Positions 9,227 to 18,468 of a stretch of 64,000 nt of DNA are shown here, piece after piece; within the stretch, counting starts at the first letter, position 1; each line of letters opens with the position of its first letter. Made by a program: the position numbers and the translations under genes. Source of the stretch: Flectonema sp. DT1601 (lineage: Eukaryota > Euglenozoa > Diplonemea > Diplonemida > Diplonemidae); contig OZ025839.1 of assembly GCA_964019425.1 (NCBI GenBank), forward strand, positions 186,001-250,000. Direction: 5' to 3'. The notes under the pieces are model-generated. The model searched no databases, was not told the origin of the DNA, and saw only the letters and a program-made list of their open reading frames with translations.

Positions 9227-10783
9227 CTAGTGTCTCCGAAGTTTTTTATCACCAAGCCATCGAACTCTTGAGAGCCTCGCAGTGACATCAGTCAGGTCTG
9301 TCACTGTCATCGTGTATCTTTGATGAGGTCGACGAGTAGGTGCCGAAGTGTTTAAAAGTTCAAAAAAATGGTCTTCAGTACCCCTGAGAACCGAAAGCTC
9401 ATATTGGTGGATTCTTTCTCGTGGTGTAGAACCTCCACAAGTAATGACAATCGCTCCATCGGATGAAAAGTTTAGCAGCCGAGCACGGTGTCTTTTTATA
9501 TCAATATAGGCAGTGACTTTTGAGAAGTATTCTAACCGAGACTTCGAGTTACATTTGGAAATCTGACTTATCCAGTTACCACATAACAATCCTAGCAGTA
9601 GCATTTCACTGTCAGGTACAAGTCCGTTTGATCCCATGTATTTAGTGATTTGAAGATATGTAATGTTAGCAGTGTCTGTGTACATGTCAAGTTGCATCGC
9701 ATTGCGAACTTGTCGTTTGTGAGATTTTGATGTATTGCTTGAAACCCTTACACCAACAGTTGAAAATATCATCCATTGTTTTATTAGTGTTCGTAACCAG
9801 TGTGTTCTCATGTTGAGGACCTTTCTCCACCAAACTTGAAGTGTTCTAACCTGAAATATCAAAGCACGTATACTTCTAACCGCCACAGCTGATTGCCCAT
9901 GTACACAAAATAATTTTTTTATTATTTTTATAGCCCTTAGTCTTCTTGACACTCTAAATAGTTCGATTGCTCTTCTAAAGTTTCTCTCTATTATAATAAA
10001 AGAGTTCTTCTCACGGCGATCTCTTATACGGATTCTGGCTGATCGAAGCCACAGTATTCCATATTGCTTTGCTAGTGATAGAGCGTGGCGATGCCATACG
10101 AGAGCAAGTTTTAAAACAGCAGGAAATACACATGTCGATCTGTGTAAGACTACAGCTACAAGCAATCCTCCAAAACGAGCTTCTGTGTCAGATAGTTGAT
10201 TTCCTCTTCTCAGTTGTGCTTTTTTTCGTTTTTCTTCAAAAACTTTAAAGTGATGCATTGAACTTTGTTCTGCTTCTTCTACTAGCTGTTCTCTTGTTCT
10301 CTTTACTTTATTACAACTAACTGTCCATGTCTTAGCTGTTGGTAACGGTCTTTTAAAATGTGTGCCTTCATTGATACGACAACGCTCTACTCTATCTAAC
10401 AGTGTCTCCATGACGCCAGCTCTCCATTCCGTAATCTCTTTGTCACTAAGAGATCGAAGGTAACTCAGTCGCTGTTTTAGATAGTTTCTACGATCTGCAA
10501 ATGGAGCTTGCTTGAGTGGAGGGTTAGATGGGGGCTTAGGTTTTAATGGTTGCTGTCTTTCCTTAACTACGTCAGACTTGTCCTCGTATCTTGGATTTTC
10601 AACTTTGTTTATTTCAGTCAAAAGTTTTAATAATGTTTGCTGTGTTTGCAATACTCCTAAATTTTTTAATGTCTGCCTGCTTTTTAAATTCAGAAATGTC
10701 ATCGGTGATCGAGTTGGTGCCAACACCTGAGAAGGCGGCGGTGGTATCGGCAATCGACCACCTAATTCAGGAAATACATCCAT
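9227..10783 (-). CDS. Unknown basic protein, possibly cytoskeletal or ciliary
   Basis: 518 residues. Residues 10-60 are Pro-rich then helical (RSPMTFLNLKSRQTLKNLG). The middle (about 200-340) is strongly basic with many Trp and repeated helix-Arg patterns such as WLRSARIRIRDRREKN and RTLQVWWRKVLNMRTHW, reminiscent of IQ or Sfi1-like repeats though no IQ consensus is intact. The C-terminal 150 residues look globular, with alternating strands (GAIVITCGGSTPRERIHQYE). No signal peptide or membrane segment. I do not recognise the family. The start is the ATG at 10783; a 200-bp gap separates it from the coiled-coil gene. Coding status is well supported by length and composition. Confidence 0.75.
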   Translation of the reverse strand: MDVFPELGGRLPIPPPPSQVLAPTRSPMTFLNLKSRQTLKNLGVLQTQQTLLKLLTEINKVENPRYEDKSDVVKERQQPLKPKPPSNPPLKQAPFADRRNYLKQRLSYLRSLSDKEITEWRAGVMETLLDRVERCRINEGTHFKRPLPTAKTWTVSCNKVKRTREQLVEEAEQSSMHHFKVFEEKRKKAQLRRGNQLSDTEARFGGLLVAVVLHRSTCVFPAVLKLALVWHRHALSLAKQYGILWLRSARIRIRDRREKNSFIIIERNFRRAIELFRVSRRLRAIKIIKKLFCVHGQSAVAVRSIRALIFQVRTLQVWWRKVLNMRTHWLRTLIKQWMIFSTVGVRVSSNTSKSHKRQVRNAMQLDMYTDTANITYLQITKYMGSNGLVPDSEMLLLGLLCGNWISQISKCNSKSRLEYFSKVTAYIDIKRHRARLLNFSSDGAIVITCGGSTPRERIHQYELSVLRGTEDHFFELLNTSAPTRRPHQRYTMTVTDLTDVTARLSRVRWLGDKKLRRH

Positions 10784-11155
10784 TCACTTAACAACCCATC
10801 TTATGTAAACTGTTTTGAAATAAACTATAAAAACGCAACAGTTTCATCGTACCTAAGAAACACGACATGTTTTTTTTATTTTGTCTGTACCATTTTGTCA
10901 ATAAAAAAGATGATTAACAATTGAACCATATAAATCACATGAAGGCCCAAACATCGCCGTTAGTACTACAATGAGAGCCAGACCGTTACCAGTCCCTAAT
11001 AAGACGGCATCAAATAAAAAAGGGTAGAAAGGTAAAAAGGACTCTAGAGTAGGAAGCAGGAAAAAGAGTTCAACAAATCAAACTTACCTTCAATTAGACA
11101 CCAAGGCTAATATGTCAAAAAAACACATTTTCGCACCCGGTCTACAAGGGCTTAC
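10784..11155. other. Intergenic stretch with a possible short coding exon
   Basis: On the minus strand 10898-11043 is open (48 codons, stop TGA) right after a TCCTACTCTAG acceptor, and encodes a hydrophobic segment GTGNGLALIVVLTAMFGP. A GTAAGT donor lies about 50 bp upstream of that acceptor. I find no ATG joined to it in frame, so this may be a small membrane-protein exon or chance. Confidence 0.25.
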
Positions 11156-12142
11156 TCACACAGCTCTCTTCGCTCTCTTCACTACTCTCTTCACTATCTT
11201 TTTCTTGGTTTTTACAGGGGCGGGTTCTTCCGAGTCGGAATTATCTTTCTTAGAGGATCTCTGTGGTTGATTGCTAATGACAAATTCAAAATAAAACAAC
11301 AAATTCAAAATAAAACACACTTTGGAAGCAAGTCGTTTCTTAGCAGCTTGAAATTTATCTTCGTCGATGTCGGGTACTTGACAGTCATCATTATTACCAT
11401 CTTTGGAGGCGTATTTTGCAGTTAGCTTTGAGACGATGTCGTCAAAACCGCCGTTCTGAAGGATGTCTTTCATAGCGAGTGCTAAGTCACCCTCTTTTGT
11501 TCCTTTGGACTTGTTTCGTTTTTTCTTCATAACATTTGCTTCTTCAGCTTCGCGATGTCGACGAGCCCATCGTTTCTTGTATGCTGCCGTATTTTTAACT
11601 TCTTCAGTGACTTTAGTCTTTTCCCACTGAGGAGTTGATTTTAGATTTCCTAAAGAGATTTGCTGTTCAATAACAGATACCAGTCGATCTTCCTCTGACT
11701 GGTGGGAATCATTGTAATTAACCTGGTCGCGAATCTTCTTGAAGTCTCCCTTTGATTTTTTGTAGGCTGAAATAATATCGCCTAACTCTTCTTCAGACCC
11801 GACGTATGTTTCGAAAAATGATTCTACCTGCTCTTCGGTGACTTCTTTGAATAAGGCTCTCATCATTGCGTTGAGGTTACTATCATCAGCAACCCCTCCC
11901 TCGTATTCACCAGTCTTGTCATAGATTCTCTTCTTATCCTCGTCCTTTAAGATACTATAAGAAAAACCCACTTTCTTAAACAGTTCTTCCAACTCTTTTT
12001 CATTCTCTCTTCCCTTTGTTCTGTCAGGATGACATAAAAGAGCTTTCTTCTTGTATGCTTTGTTAATTGAAGCTTCCGTTGCATCTTTAGTGACTCCGAG
12101 TGTAGCGTATAAACACTCTCCCTCAGAGAATAGTGAGGCCAT
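11156..12142 (-). CDS. DNAJC9: DNAJC9-type J-domain co-chaperone
   Basis: N-terminal J domain (residues about 10-80) with the HPD motif in ALLCHPDRTKG and the downstream DKTGEYEGG. The next segment, EEQVESFFETYVGSEEELGD, matches the DNAJC9-specific region that follows the J domain in animals and plants; the C-terminus is Lys-rich (KKKIVKRVVKRAKRAV). DNAJC9 is known as a nuclear HSP70 co-chaperone and histone chaperone. A short intron is likely at 11261-11320 (60 nt, GTGTGT...ACCACAG) because the literal reading inserts CFILNLLFYFEF into a charged tail; splicing gives 308 residues. That intron holds a 17-bp tandem duplication (ATTTTGAATTTGTTGTT-like). Start is the ATG at 12142. Confidence 0.88.
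   Translation of the reverse strand: MASLFSEGECLYATLGVTKDATEASINKAYKKKALLCHPDRTKGRENEKELEELFKKVGFSYSILKDEDKKRIYDKTGEYEGGVADDSNLNAMMRALFKEVTEEQVESFFETYVGSEEELGDIISAYKKSKGDFKKIRDQVNYNDSHQSEEDRLVSVIEQQISLGNLKSTPQWEKTKVTEEVKNTAAYKKRWARRHREAEEANVMKKKRNKSKGTKEGDLALAMKDILQNGGFDDIVSKLTAKYASKDGNNDDCQVPDIDEDKFQAAKKRLASKVCFILNLLFYFEFVISNQPQRSSKKDNSDSEEPAPVKTKKKIVKRVVKRAKRAV
11261..11320 (-). other. Probable cis-intron in the DNAJC9 gene
   Basis: Donor GTGTGT, acceptor ACCACAG, 60 nt, phase 0. It removes a hydrophobic insertion from a basic tail. An alternative acceptor, CATTAG, would shift the frame. Confidence 0.55.
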
Positions 12143-12501
12143 GTTGTAACTGTGAAGGAAGTAAGGTCATCAACATCAAAGAAACCCCCAAATATGACCC
12201 AAAACTGGAGTGCGTTTATTTGCATGCATTAAATTTCCGTGTGGACCATGCCAAAGCTTTTGTGACGCTTGGCCTTCAAGAGGAGCCTACATTTCTCATG
12301 TCCGACGAACATTGAAGTGAAAACAACAAAGAAGACGGTAACCATTGTAAAAAAGGAGGAGCAAGAATAAAGAACCAATGCATGCCGAGGGAACACAGCG
12401 AGGGGTTTAAAAAGAAACGGGGAAAGAAAAAAAAGAAGGAAAAATTTGCGCTTTTCTTGTAATGAAGGTGGCAAGAAATGAAAAAATCGGGGCCTCCCAG
12501 C

Positions 12502-12574
12502 AGCAGAGTGGCGCAGTGGTCAGCGCGGTGGGCTCATAACCCACAGGTCGTAGGATCGAAACCTACCTCTGCTA
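12502..12574 (+). tRNA. Initiator tRNA-Met (CAT)
   Basis: 73 nt, no intron. The acceptor stem AGCAGAG pairs with CTCTGCT. The anticodon stem has three G:C pairs (GTGGG/CCCAC) around CTCATAA with anticodon CAT. The T-loop reads GATCGAAAC with A in place of T54, and the first pair is A1:T72. These are the hallmarks of eukaryotic initiator, not elongator, tRNA-Met. Internal A-box (TGGCGCAGTGG) and B-box (GGATCGAAACC) promoters are evident. It is the only confident gene on the plus strand, placed between two minus-strand genes. Confidence 0.97.
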
Positions 12575-12581
12575 TTTTTTT
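12575..12581 (+). terminator. Pol III terminator of the tRNA
   Basis: Seven T residues directly after the last base of the tRNA, as expected for RNA polymerase III termination. Confidence 0.85.
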
Positions 12582-12767
12582 CCACCAGCAGTAAAGTCTG
12601 TTTTTTCACTGAAACACAAGCGCTCCCATGACGACAAGCAATTACACCTTGCCTTGGACCTGGAAACTTCTCCACTTCGGCCCTTCAATGCTCTCCACTG
12701 CGCCACTACAACCAAAATCTGCACTAAATAATTGTCTGGAAAAAAAGCCATTCTGAGCAAATAAATA

Positions 12768-14576
12768 TTAGTACAGTTTTTTCCACGCACTGGGTTTCTT
12801 AGTTGTAAATGCGATGCAGGCATCAATTGTGTTTTTTATTCTTGCAGATCTCTTTTCTCTGTCTCTCTTCTTCCAAGGCACTCCAATTACAGGACATGCA
12901 CGCACCTGTAACAAGGATGCTTGAAGGCAGGCATTAACCAACGCAGCCTTGGGTCTGGGGAGGAATATAATGGGGATGCTAAGAGGATCCCTTCTTGTGA
13001 TCCCTTTACCTTCATTCCAAGTCAGTCGGAGGTCTTGGCGGGCTTGTTCGAAGCTGGACTGTTGCCTGAGAATAGAAGATCGAAAGTACTTTACTTCACT
13101 GGACAGTTTATACCATCTTTTCTTCAAGTCTGGAAGAAGTGCTGGGTTGTGACCTGTTGTATTACCAAGCTGTTCAAGATTTACAATCCTGCGAGAAAGT
13201 TGCATTTGTTGGTTGTCATACTCAGAAATGGCTCTAACTACATTATTGCAATGGTTTAGCAACGCGTTGGCCTTTTCAAGTTTGCAAGCAACGTCGTGCC
13301 ATTTTCTGGACTTTTGCATCATAGTGATTACCCAACCTCGCTGATGGTCATCGAGCACTGTTTCAACTGCGCCGACTAAAAGTTCAGCGACCATTGATGC
13401 AATGCCGCAAAGCTCCTGTTGACGGGCGGCATCTTCAATTATAACTTTTTTTAGTTGTTGCCGTTTTGGTTCAATCCAGTCAACAACTGCTGTGTATGTG
13501 GCAGCATCAAGTGTGCTATTGCAGTAACCATGAACCATCCACGACATTCTAATCAACTTCATGAGAAGGGAACCTTGAGAAGTATTTATCCAATGTGCTG
13601 GAAACCCATCTGTGTCGTCAGGTTGGAATCCAGCTACCAACAAGTCTTCCGCTTCTGTTACCGAGTCTCTGTCAAATATCGCTCCCGATTTCTTTCCTAC
13701 AACAACTGGTTCATTGAATATTTGTCCTGTCACGGGGTCGAGTAATTCTTGAGTGATTTCTTCATTGTTTCGGATGCACATATCTTTAATCATGAGCCAT
13801 TCTTCAAGTGATCCCTTCTTTGGAAAGACTGCTCTGAAACTTGGAAGGCCATCTGCTACTACCTGAACCGGATCAGAAAACACATTTACTAAAGCGTCCA
13901 TCATGTCTTGGTGTGATTCCGGATCAAGACTTTTAGCAGCAGATTGAATCACTTGTTGCAACACATCTTCATCTTCGGGAATGATAGTGGTGTCTGGGTT
14001 TTCATTCTCAGAAGAATTAACCTCATTGTAATTATAGTTTGATAGAATGAATCGCTGTTGATCAGCTGGGGAATCAGGCAACGATGGCAGCTCACTACTT
14101 AACTGTGACATCCTAGAGTAGCTTGGTAGTGAACCAGGAGGTTCTGGTGGACAACAACCTGACAATATGTGATACCCAGTTTTATTTTCATAAAAAAGAG
14201 TTCGCGGTTGCCCTCTATCAGTCACTAATTTCAGCTTACGAATACTTGGAGTGATGTATCGCTGCGCGCGTTGAGCAGCGGCACACATTCTGTACCGATA
14301 CGGCGTTAACACTTTCTGGTTTGGTAAGGTAATGCAACTCTCCTCATTTGCTTTAATATTATTAACTTCAGAAGTCCAACTTGAACAGCTTCCCTTAAGA
14401 GTTTGCTGTTCAGGTTGTGCTCGTTTCGGTACATTTAAACAACGTTGACTTTTTTTACGTTGCTCTCTCAAGTTTTTATTACGATTGACTCTCCATTCCT
14501 GTTTGTTTATCACCGGAGTGGCAACATCCCCGAGGTAGGCAGACACCAAGAAATACTCCTCAGGTAGCGTTGTCAT
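12768..14576 (-). CDS. Unknown protein with a U-box-like segment
   Basis: 602 residues. The first 200 are basic then Ser/Pro-rich. At about residues 275-360 the segment LLDPVTGQIFNEPVVVGKKSG..FDRDSV reads like the start of a U-box (DPI.. .DPV....SG.T.DR), which recruits E2 enzymes for ubiquitination; the rest of the fold is not obvious, so this is inference. The C-terminal 230 residues are helical and coiled-coil prone (EKANALLNHCNNVVRAISEYDNQ). A short motif SIRKLKLVTDRG precedes the box. No membrane segment or signal peptide. Start is the ATG at 14576. The tRNA lies just downstream on the opposite strand. Confidence 0.75.
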   Translation of the reverse strand: MTTLPEEYFLVSAYLGDVATPVINKQEWRVNRNKNLREQRKKSQRCLNVPKRAQPEQQTLKGSCSSWTSEVNNIKANEESCITLPNQKVLTPYRYRMCAAAQRAQRYITPSIRKLKLVTDRGQPRTLFYENKTGYHILSGCCPPEPPGSLPSYSRMSQLSSELPSLPDSPADQQRFILSNYNYNEVNSSENENPDTTIIPEDEDVLQQVIQSAAKSLDPESHQDMMDALVNVFSDPVQVVADGLPSFRAVFPKKGSLEEWLMIKDMCIRNNEEITQELLDPVTGQIFNEPVVVGKKSGAIFDRDSVTEAEDLLVAGFQPDDTDGFPAHWINTSQGSLLMKLIRMSWMVHGYCNSTLDAATYTAVVDWIEPKRQQLKKVIIEDAARQQELCGIASMVAELLVGAVETVLDDHQRGWVITMMQKSRKWHDVACKLEKANALLNHCNNVVRAISEYDNQQMQLSRRIVNLEQLGNTTGHNPALLPDLKKRWYKLSSEVKYFRSSILRQQSSFEQARQDLRLTWNEGKGITRRDPLSIPIIFLPRPKAALVNACLQASLLQVRACPVIGVPWKKRDREKRSARIKNTIDACIAFTTKKPSAWKKLY

Positions 14577-14829
14577 GAATAAGGCATGGCTGCTACTGTG
14601 TTGCTGGTTAAAAAGAAAAATACATTAAACCTGTGAATAACACATGCCTACTTTTTGATCTAAAAAATGATCGCAGACAGTAATACCGGCGCACAGATAA
14701 CAACGTGACATAATAAATAACGGCTCTTTAATCTTGAAGCTTCAAAATCGCCGCAGAGTTAGGATGCAGGCCGTGCATCACTTGGGGTCACTCTGCATCC
14801 GTTCTGAGAACTCGAACAGGTTTTGATAT

Positions 14830-15582
14830 TCACGTCCTTGCGAACTTGTAGAGTGTGTTAGTTATTTCATTTTCTGTCAACTTCTTTATTATTTCTGGTT
14901 CGAAGCCGTGTTTCAGACCATCTGCAAGAACCTGTTCAAGAATTGCCTGATTCTCTCCATCAGACCAGGCTCTGGGTATGTAAGAAAGAACGAACGTGTT
15001 GGTCAGTTGTGAAACTGTTTCAAAAAGTGGAGCGACAACATCTTTTGAGTAAATGACGTCTGATGCAGTGACCAGTTCATACTTTTTACCTCCGTTGAGA
15101 TCAAGCACACTTGCAATGTGTGATTCGTCTCCGTAAAGCAGTAAGACTGCCCGTGTGGATAAATCATTTAATTCAATATTATCTTTAACGACTGATAAAC
15201 ACTCAGGATTCCCATCTGTCGTAACGACTAATGAGCTTTTGTATATTTTAGAAAAACAGAGAGAGACAAGCCCAAGACCGCAACCCAATTCCAAAACACT
15301 TTCTGGATGAGGATTCATTGACAGATTATTGTTAAGAAGTAGACGACCAGCATCCCAAATCATTAATCCAGTGTTATCCTCTCCATTAAGAAGCCCTATT
15401 GCGTCATCAGGTGGAAGTGTCTTTAGGCAACGTATTGTGATTACTTCTCCTTTTTCTTCTTCTTCTGGTTGAAGACCATCCGCAGTGACACGAAACACTT
15501 TGTGTGTCATTATTCTCTCTCCTTCTACTACTTCATCCCTCCCAATATCGGCACCACTTTTAGAAAAGCTCCCTTCTTCCAT
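14830..15582 (-). CDS. Family-16 (METTL21-like) protein methyltransferase
   Basis: 250 residues, the normal size for seven-beta-strand lysine methyltransferases of family 16. Motifs seen: WDAGRLLL (the W.a. entry), motif I VLELGCGLGLVSL that binds S-adenosylmethionine, motif II VVTTDGNPECL, and ELVTASDVIYSKD, the D-V-x-Y motif that in this family contacts substrate lysine. Members methylate lysines of translation factors and chaperones; the substrate here cannot be told. Start is the ATG at 15582 and it lies 253 bp downstream of the U-box-like gene. Confidence 0.88.
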   Translation of the reverse strand: MEEGSFSKSGADIGRDEVVEGERIMTHKVFRVTADGLQPEEEEKGEVITIRCLKTLPPDDAIGLLNGEDNTGLMIWDAGRLLLNNNLSMNPHPESVLELGCGLGLVSLCFSKIYKSSLVVTTDGNPECLSVVKDNIELNDLSTRAVLLLYGDESHIASVLDLNGGKKYELVTASDVIYSKDVVAPLFETVSQLTNTFVLSYIPRAWSDGENQAILEQVLADGLKHGFEPEIIKKLTENEITNTLYKFART

Positions 15583-16050
15583 TAGAGCTGAGTTAATTTA
15601 AATTAAAAAAAGATATTATCGGACAACTCTACTTTTCGTTTTATTTATCAATCGAAAAATAATCACACCTGTTAGCGTTTTGATTTGCGTGTAGGTAGTA
15701 CTGCACAGAGGGGGAAAAAAAAATAGATAAAATGATAAAGAGCTAAATTCACAATGGGAACTAAGAGATTTCTGAAATCGTGGTTTTCTGAAACAAAAAA
15801 ACTGAAAATGTGGTTCTTCCCCCCATGCAGGAGATTTCAGTGCTTTTCAGAGCTTCATTCAGAAATACGAGTAGCACCCATAAATATCGTTAGCGGGACA
15901 TAATGTCCAATTGGGAGAGAGCTAAAAGTTAGCAAGGAGGATTCACGTTTGAAAAATGCCGGGGAAAAAAATTTATTTTGTTTTTTTCTTTTGGCTTTGG
16001 AAAGTAGGCTTAAATAATGTGAGCAACACGCACCTGGACAACATTGGTAT
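15583..16050. other. Intergenic region
   Basis: AT-rich, with homopolymers of 7-9 bases. An 83-codon frame in reverse (15855-16106) overlaps the sulfatase end and reads as low-complexity sequence; I see nothing supportable. Confidence 0.5.
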
Positions 16051-17604
16051 TTAGAGAGAGTATGGTCCCCAGAAACCACCGTTTTTGTGAACTTGTTCGC
16101 AAGCAAGAGTGATGTTTACGGATCCTCTCCAATTTGGTTGGCGACCGTATTCAATAGACTCTTTGTCAAGGACCTGTGCACGTGATAAGAGCTCTGCGTG
16201 TTTCTCAGGGAGAGATTTCTTTAAGTCATTGTGCTCTCCAGGATCAGATATAATATCAAACAAACAACCTTCCTCACCGCAACTACAGTCTGGTTCATTC
16301 TTGTGATCTGTTGACGAGTTAGGATAGACATAACCCTGCCAGATGCAATAAGGTTGAGGGAATCTGACTAATTTATATTTTCCAACAATCAGAGCAGCAC
16401 TTCCATTGATAGGTGGAGACATATCACGAGGGTGATCAGCGTACATTGAAGAAAGAGGGACTTCATTACGAGGGGATACAACAGATAAGTTTGACCCCAA
16501 CACGTACTCAGTCATGTCCAACCCATCAATGTCAGGATAACCAGCGGCAACTGCTTTTGGATCGTGGGGATCTACTCCGGCAAGGCTACAGAATGTTGTG
16601 TACCAATCAGCAACATGAATATATCCCTCCAACTTAGTCCCCCTCCTCTCTTTTGGAACCACTCCACCAGAAACAAATGAAATAGCTCTGTGACCACCTT
16701 CCCATGAAGTGTGCTTCCCTCCTCTAAGCGGGTAGTTGTTCGCAGCCGATCCCGACACCTTCTTCGATGACGGACCTCCGTTATCGGATGAAAATAAAAC
16801 CAAAGTATTATTCCACATATTCAATTCTTTGAGAGTATTTGTTAAGTTTCTCATCAAGTCATCCACACCACTAATCATACCGTTATAATCAATGAAGGCT
16901 TCAGTGTACTCCTTCGAGTATAGATTAGCATACTTACCAGGTTGATTAGGAGCGTGTGCATCTTGTGAAGCGAGGTACATAAACAGTGGTGAGCTCTGAT
17001 CGTGGGCCCTGAGAACCTTTTCGACTTCCTGTCCGTATAACTGGGAGCTATACATGGTGTTGTTTTCACCGTAGGCTGGACGGTCTGATCTCCAGAGATC
17101 AACGTGTTTGCCACAAGATCCACATTGCACATTAGTGTTCTTGTAGTGATCTTCCGCACCCATGAGATAACCAAACGAACTATCGAACCCCCTTCCGACC
17201 GGTGTTGCTGAAAGAGTTGCGCTACCACCCATGTGCCACTTACCAATTTGACGAGTCACGTACCCAGCTGACTTCATTTTTTGAGAGATGAATGTCATCT
17301 CTAGTGGTGCGGGACCATTCAGGCCGCAGGCATAATTATTATTTTCAGTCACATGTAATGGAAGCCTCCCTGTCATAAGCGACGTCCTTGTTGGAGAGCA
17401 GTAAAAAAACACATAATGTCTGTCCAGTTCGATTCCCTCTGATTTTATCAATTCATCCATAAAAGGTGTTTGTGTGTTGTTGTTGTGCCATCCGGCGTTA
17501 GACCATCCCATGTCATCACCAAAAAATGCAATTATGTTAGGTAGAGGTTTTGAATGAGCCGACACAAGCAGCATTGATGCTGCTACCGCTGCTTTGAGTA
17601 ACAT
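16051..17604 (-). CDS. Arylsulfatase (arylsulfatase B-like), secreted or lysosomal
   Basis: 517 residues. A signal peptide covers about residues 1-18 (MLLKAAVAASMLLVSAHS). The metal-binding Asp pair is in FFGDDMGWSN (30-31). The formylglycine site is CSPTRTSLMTGR with Cys69, the universal sulfatase signature; this Cys must be oxidised by formylglycine-generating enzyme. Further active-site pieces are GKWHMGG, the catalytic SQDAHAPNQP region, SSDNGGP and the C-terminal LRGGKHTSWEGGHR. N-glycosylation sequons are numerous. The order and the GKWHMG/LRGGK wording fit the arylsulfatase B/I/J group, which removes sulfate from glycans. Substrate is not predictable. Start is the ATG at 17604; an intergenic gap follows on both sides. 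Confidence 0.93.
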   Translation of the reverse strand: MLLKAAVAASMLLVSAHSKPLPNIIAFFGDDMGWSNAGWHNNNTQTPFMDELIKSEGIELDRHYVFFYCSPTRTSLMTGRLPLHVTENNNYACGLNGPAPLEMTFISQKMKSAGYVTRQIGKWHMGGSATLSATPVGRGFDSSFGYLMGAEDHYKNTNVQCGSCGKHVDLWRSDRPAYGENNTMYSSQLYGQEVEKVLRAHDQSSPLFMYLASQDAHAPNQPGKYANLYSKEYTEAFIDYNGMISGVDDLMRNLTNTLKELNMWNNTLVLFSSDNGGPSSKKVSGSAANNYPLRGGKHTSWEGGHRAISFVSGGVVPKERRGTKLEGYIHVADWYTTFCSLAGVDPHDPKAVAAGYPDIDGLDMTEYVLGSNLSVVSPRNEVPLSSMYADHPRDMSPPINGSAALIVGKYKLVRFPQPYCIWQGYVYPNSSTDHKNEPDCSCGEEGCLFDIISDPGEHNDLKKSLPEKHAELLSRAQVLDKESIEYGRQPNWRGSVNITLACEQVHKNGGFWGPYSL

Positions 17605-18468
17605 TGCAAGATTTTGTGTCCCTTGGTAGAAATAAATATGGTGATTCTCTTTATAGCTAGTCGCGTGTTATCCACAAAACAGATTTAGATACAATTGTAA
17701 GGATGTGATATATAAAACAAGTTTTTAGGTAGCGAAGGAGATTTCCGACGAAAAACAACAGGGAGATCTGACAAAAAAATTAAAACATTTCACTTTACAG
17801 AAAGAATGCTGAGCCACAAGAGATATTATCACTTTTCAACATGTCACACAAGTAGAAAACCGAACCCGACAAAAGTCACTGAAAGCCTCATATGTGAAAT
17901 AGATTGAAAGAAAGAACAGCAAGTCGGGAAAAAAGAAAAGCACATAAACTTATCAGAACACGAAACTAGCAATGTGAGGCCGCAGCGACTGTGTATCGCT
18001 CGGATATATGGGGGAAAAAAAAAAAAAAAAACCATTCAGATAAAAGCTTTCGTTTTTTAAAAAAAAAAAAAACGTAATAAGTAAACAAAACATTAATCTG
18101 AACAGTTTTTTTTTTTTTCCTCTCTCCGACTTGGTGCAAACAACTAAAAAAAAAAAAAAAAACTAAACTAAACTAACTAAATTAAATTAAATTAAATCAA
18201 GGTCGTGAAAGAGCACTCATCACAAACAGATTATACGGAGTGCGAGCAAAGCAAGCAAATAGAACATCACCTAGAGATCGTCGAATAGTAGAATCGATTC
18301 AAGCTTTAGCAGAAAATGAACTTTTTATAGCGAACTACTACCAAAGGATGATATCACTTTGAGTTCGTTCTGTTCACGATATGAGAAAAAAAAAAAAAAG
18401 AAGAAAAAAAACAGTTATCAGTGTCTCGTAATTAACCCGAGGGGCGGGAAAGTATACGAAAGAGGAGA
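17605..18468. other. Intergenic region with a plus-strand coding-like stretch
   Basis: Contains long A runs (18017-18075, 18146-18162) and a tandem ATTAA tract at 18179-18196. On the plus strand 18198-18362 is open for 54 codons and looks protein-like (RLYGVRAKQANRTSPRDRR), but a stop lies just upstream and there is no ATG, so it could only be an exon or a relic. Confidence 0.3.

Noticed and set aside
18179-18196. ATTAA tandem tract as a telomeric repeat
   Set aside because: Only three to four units, inside the window between genes; a simple repeat.
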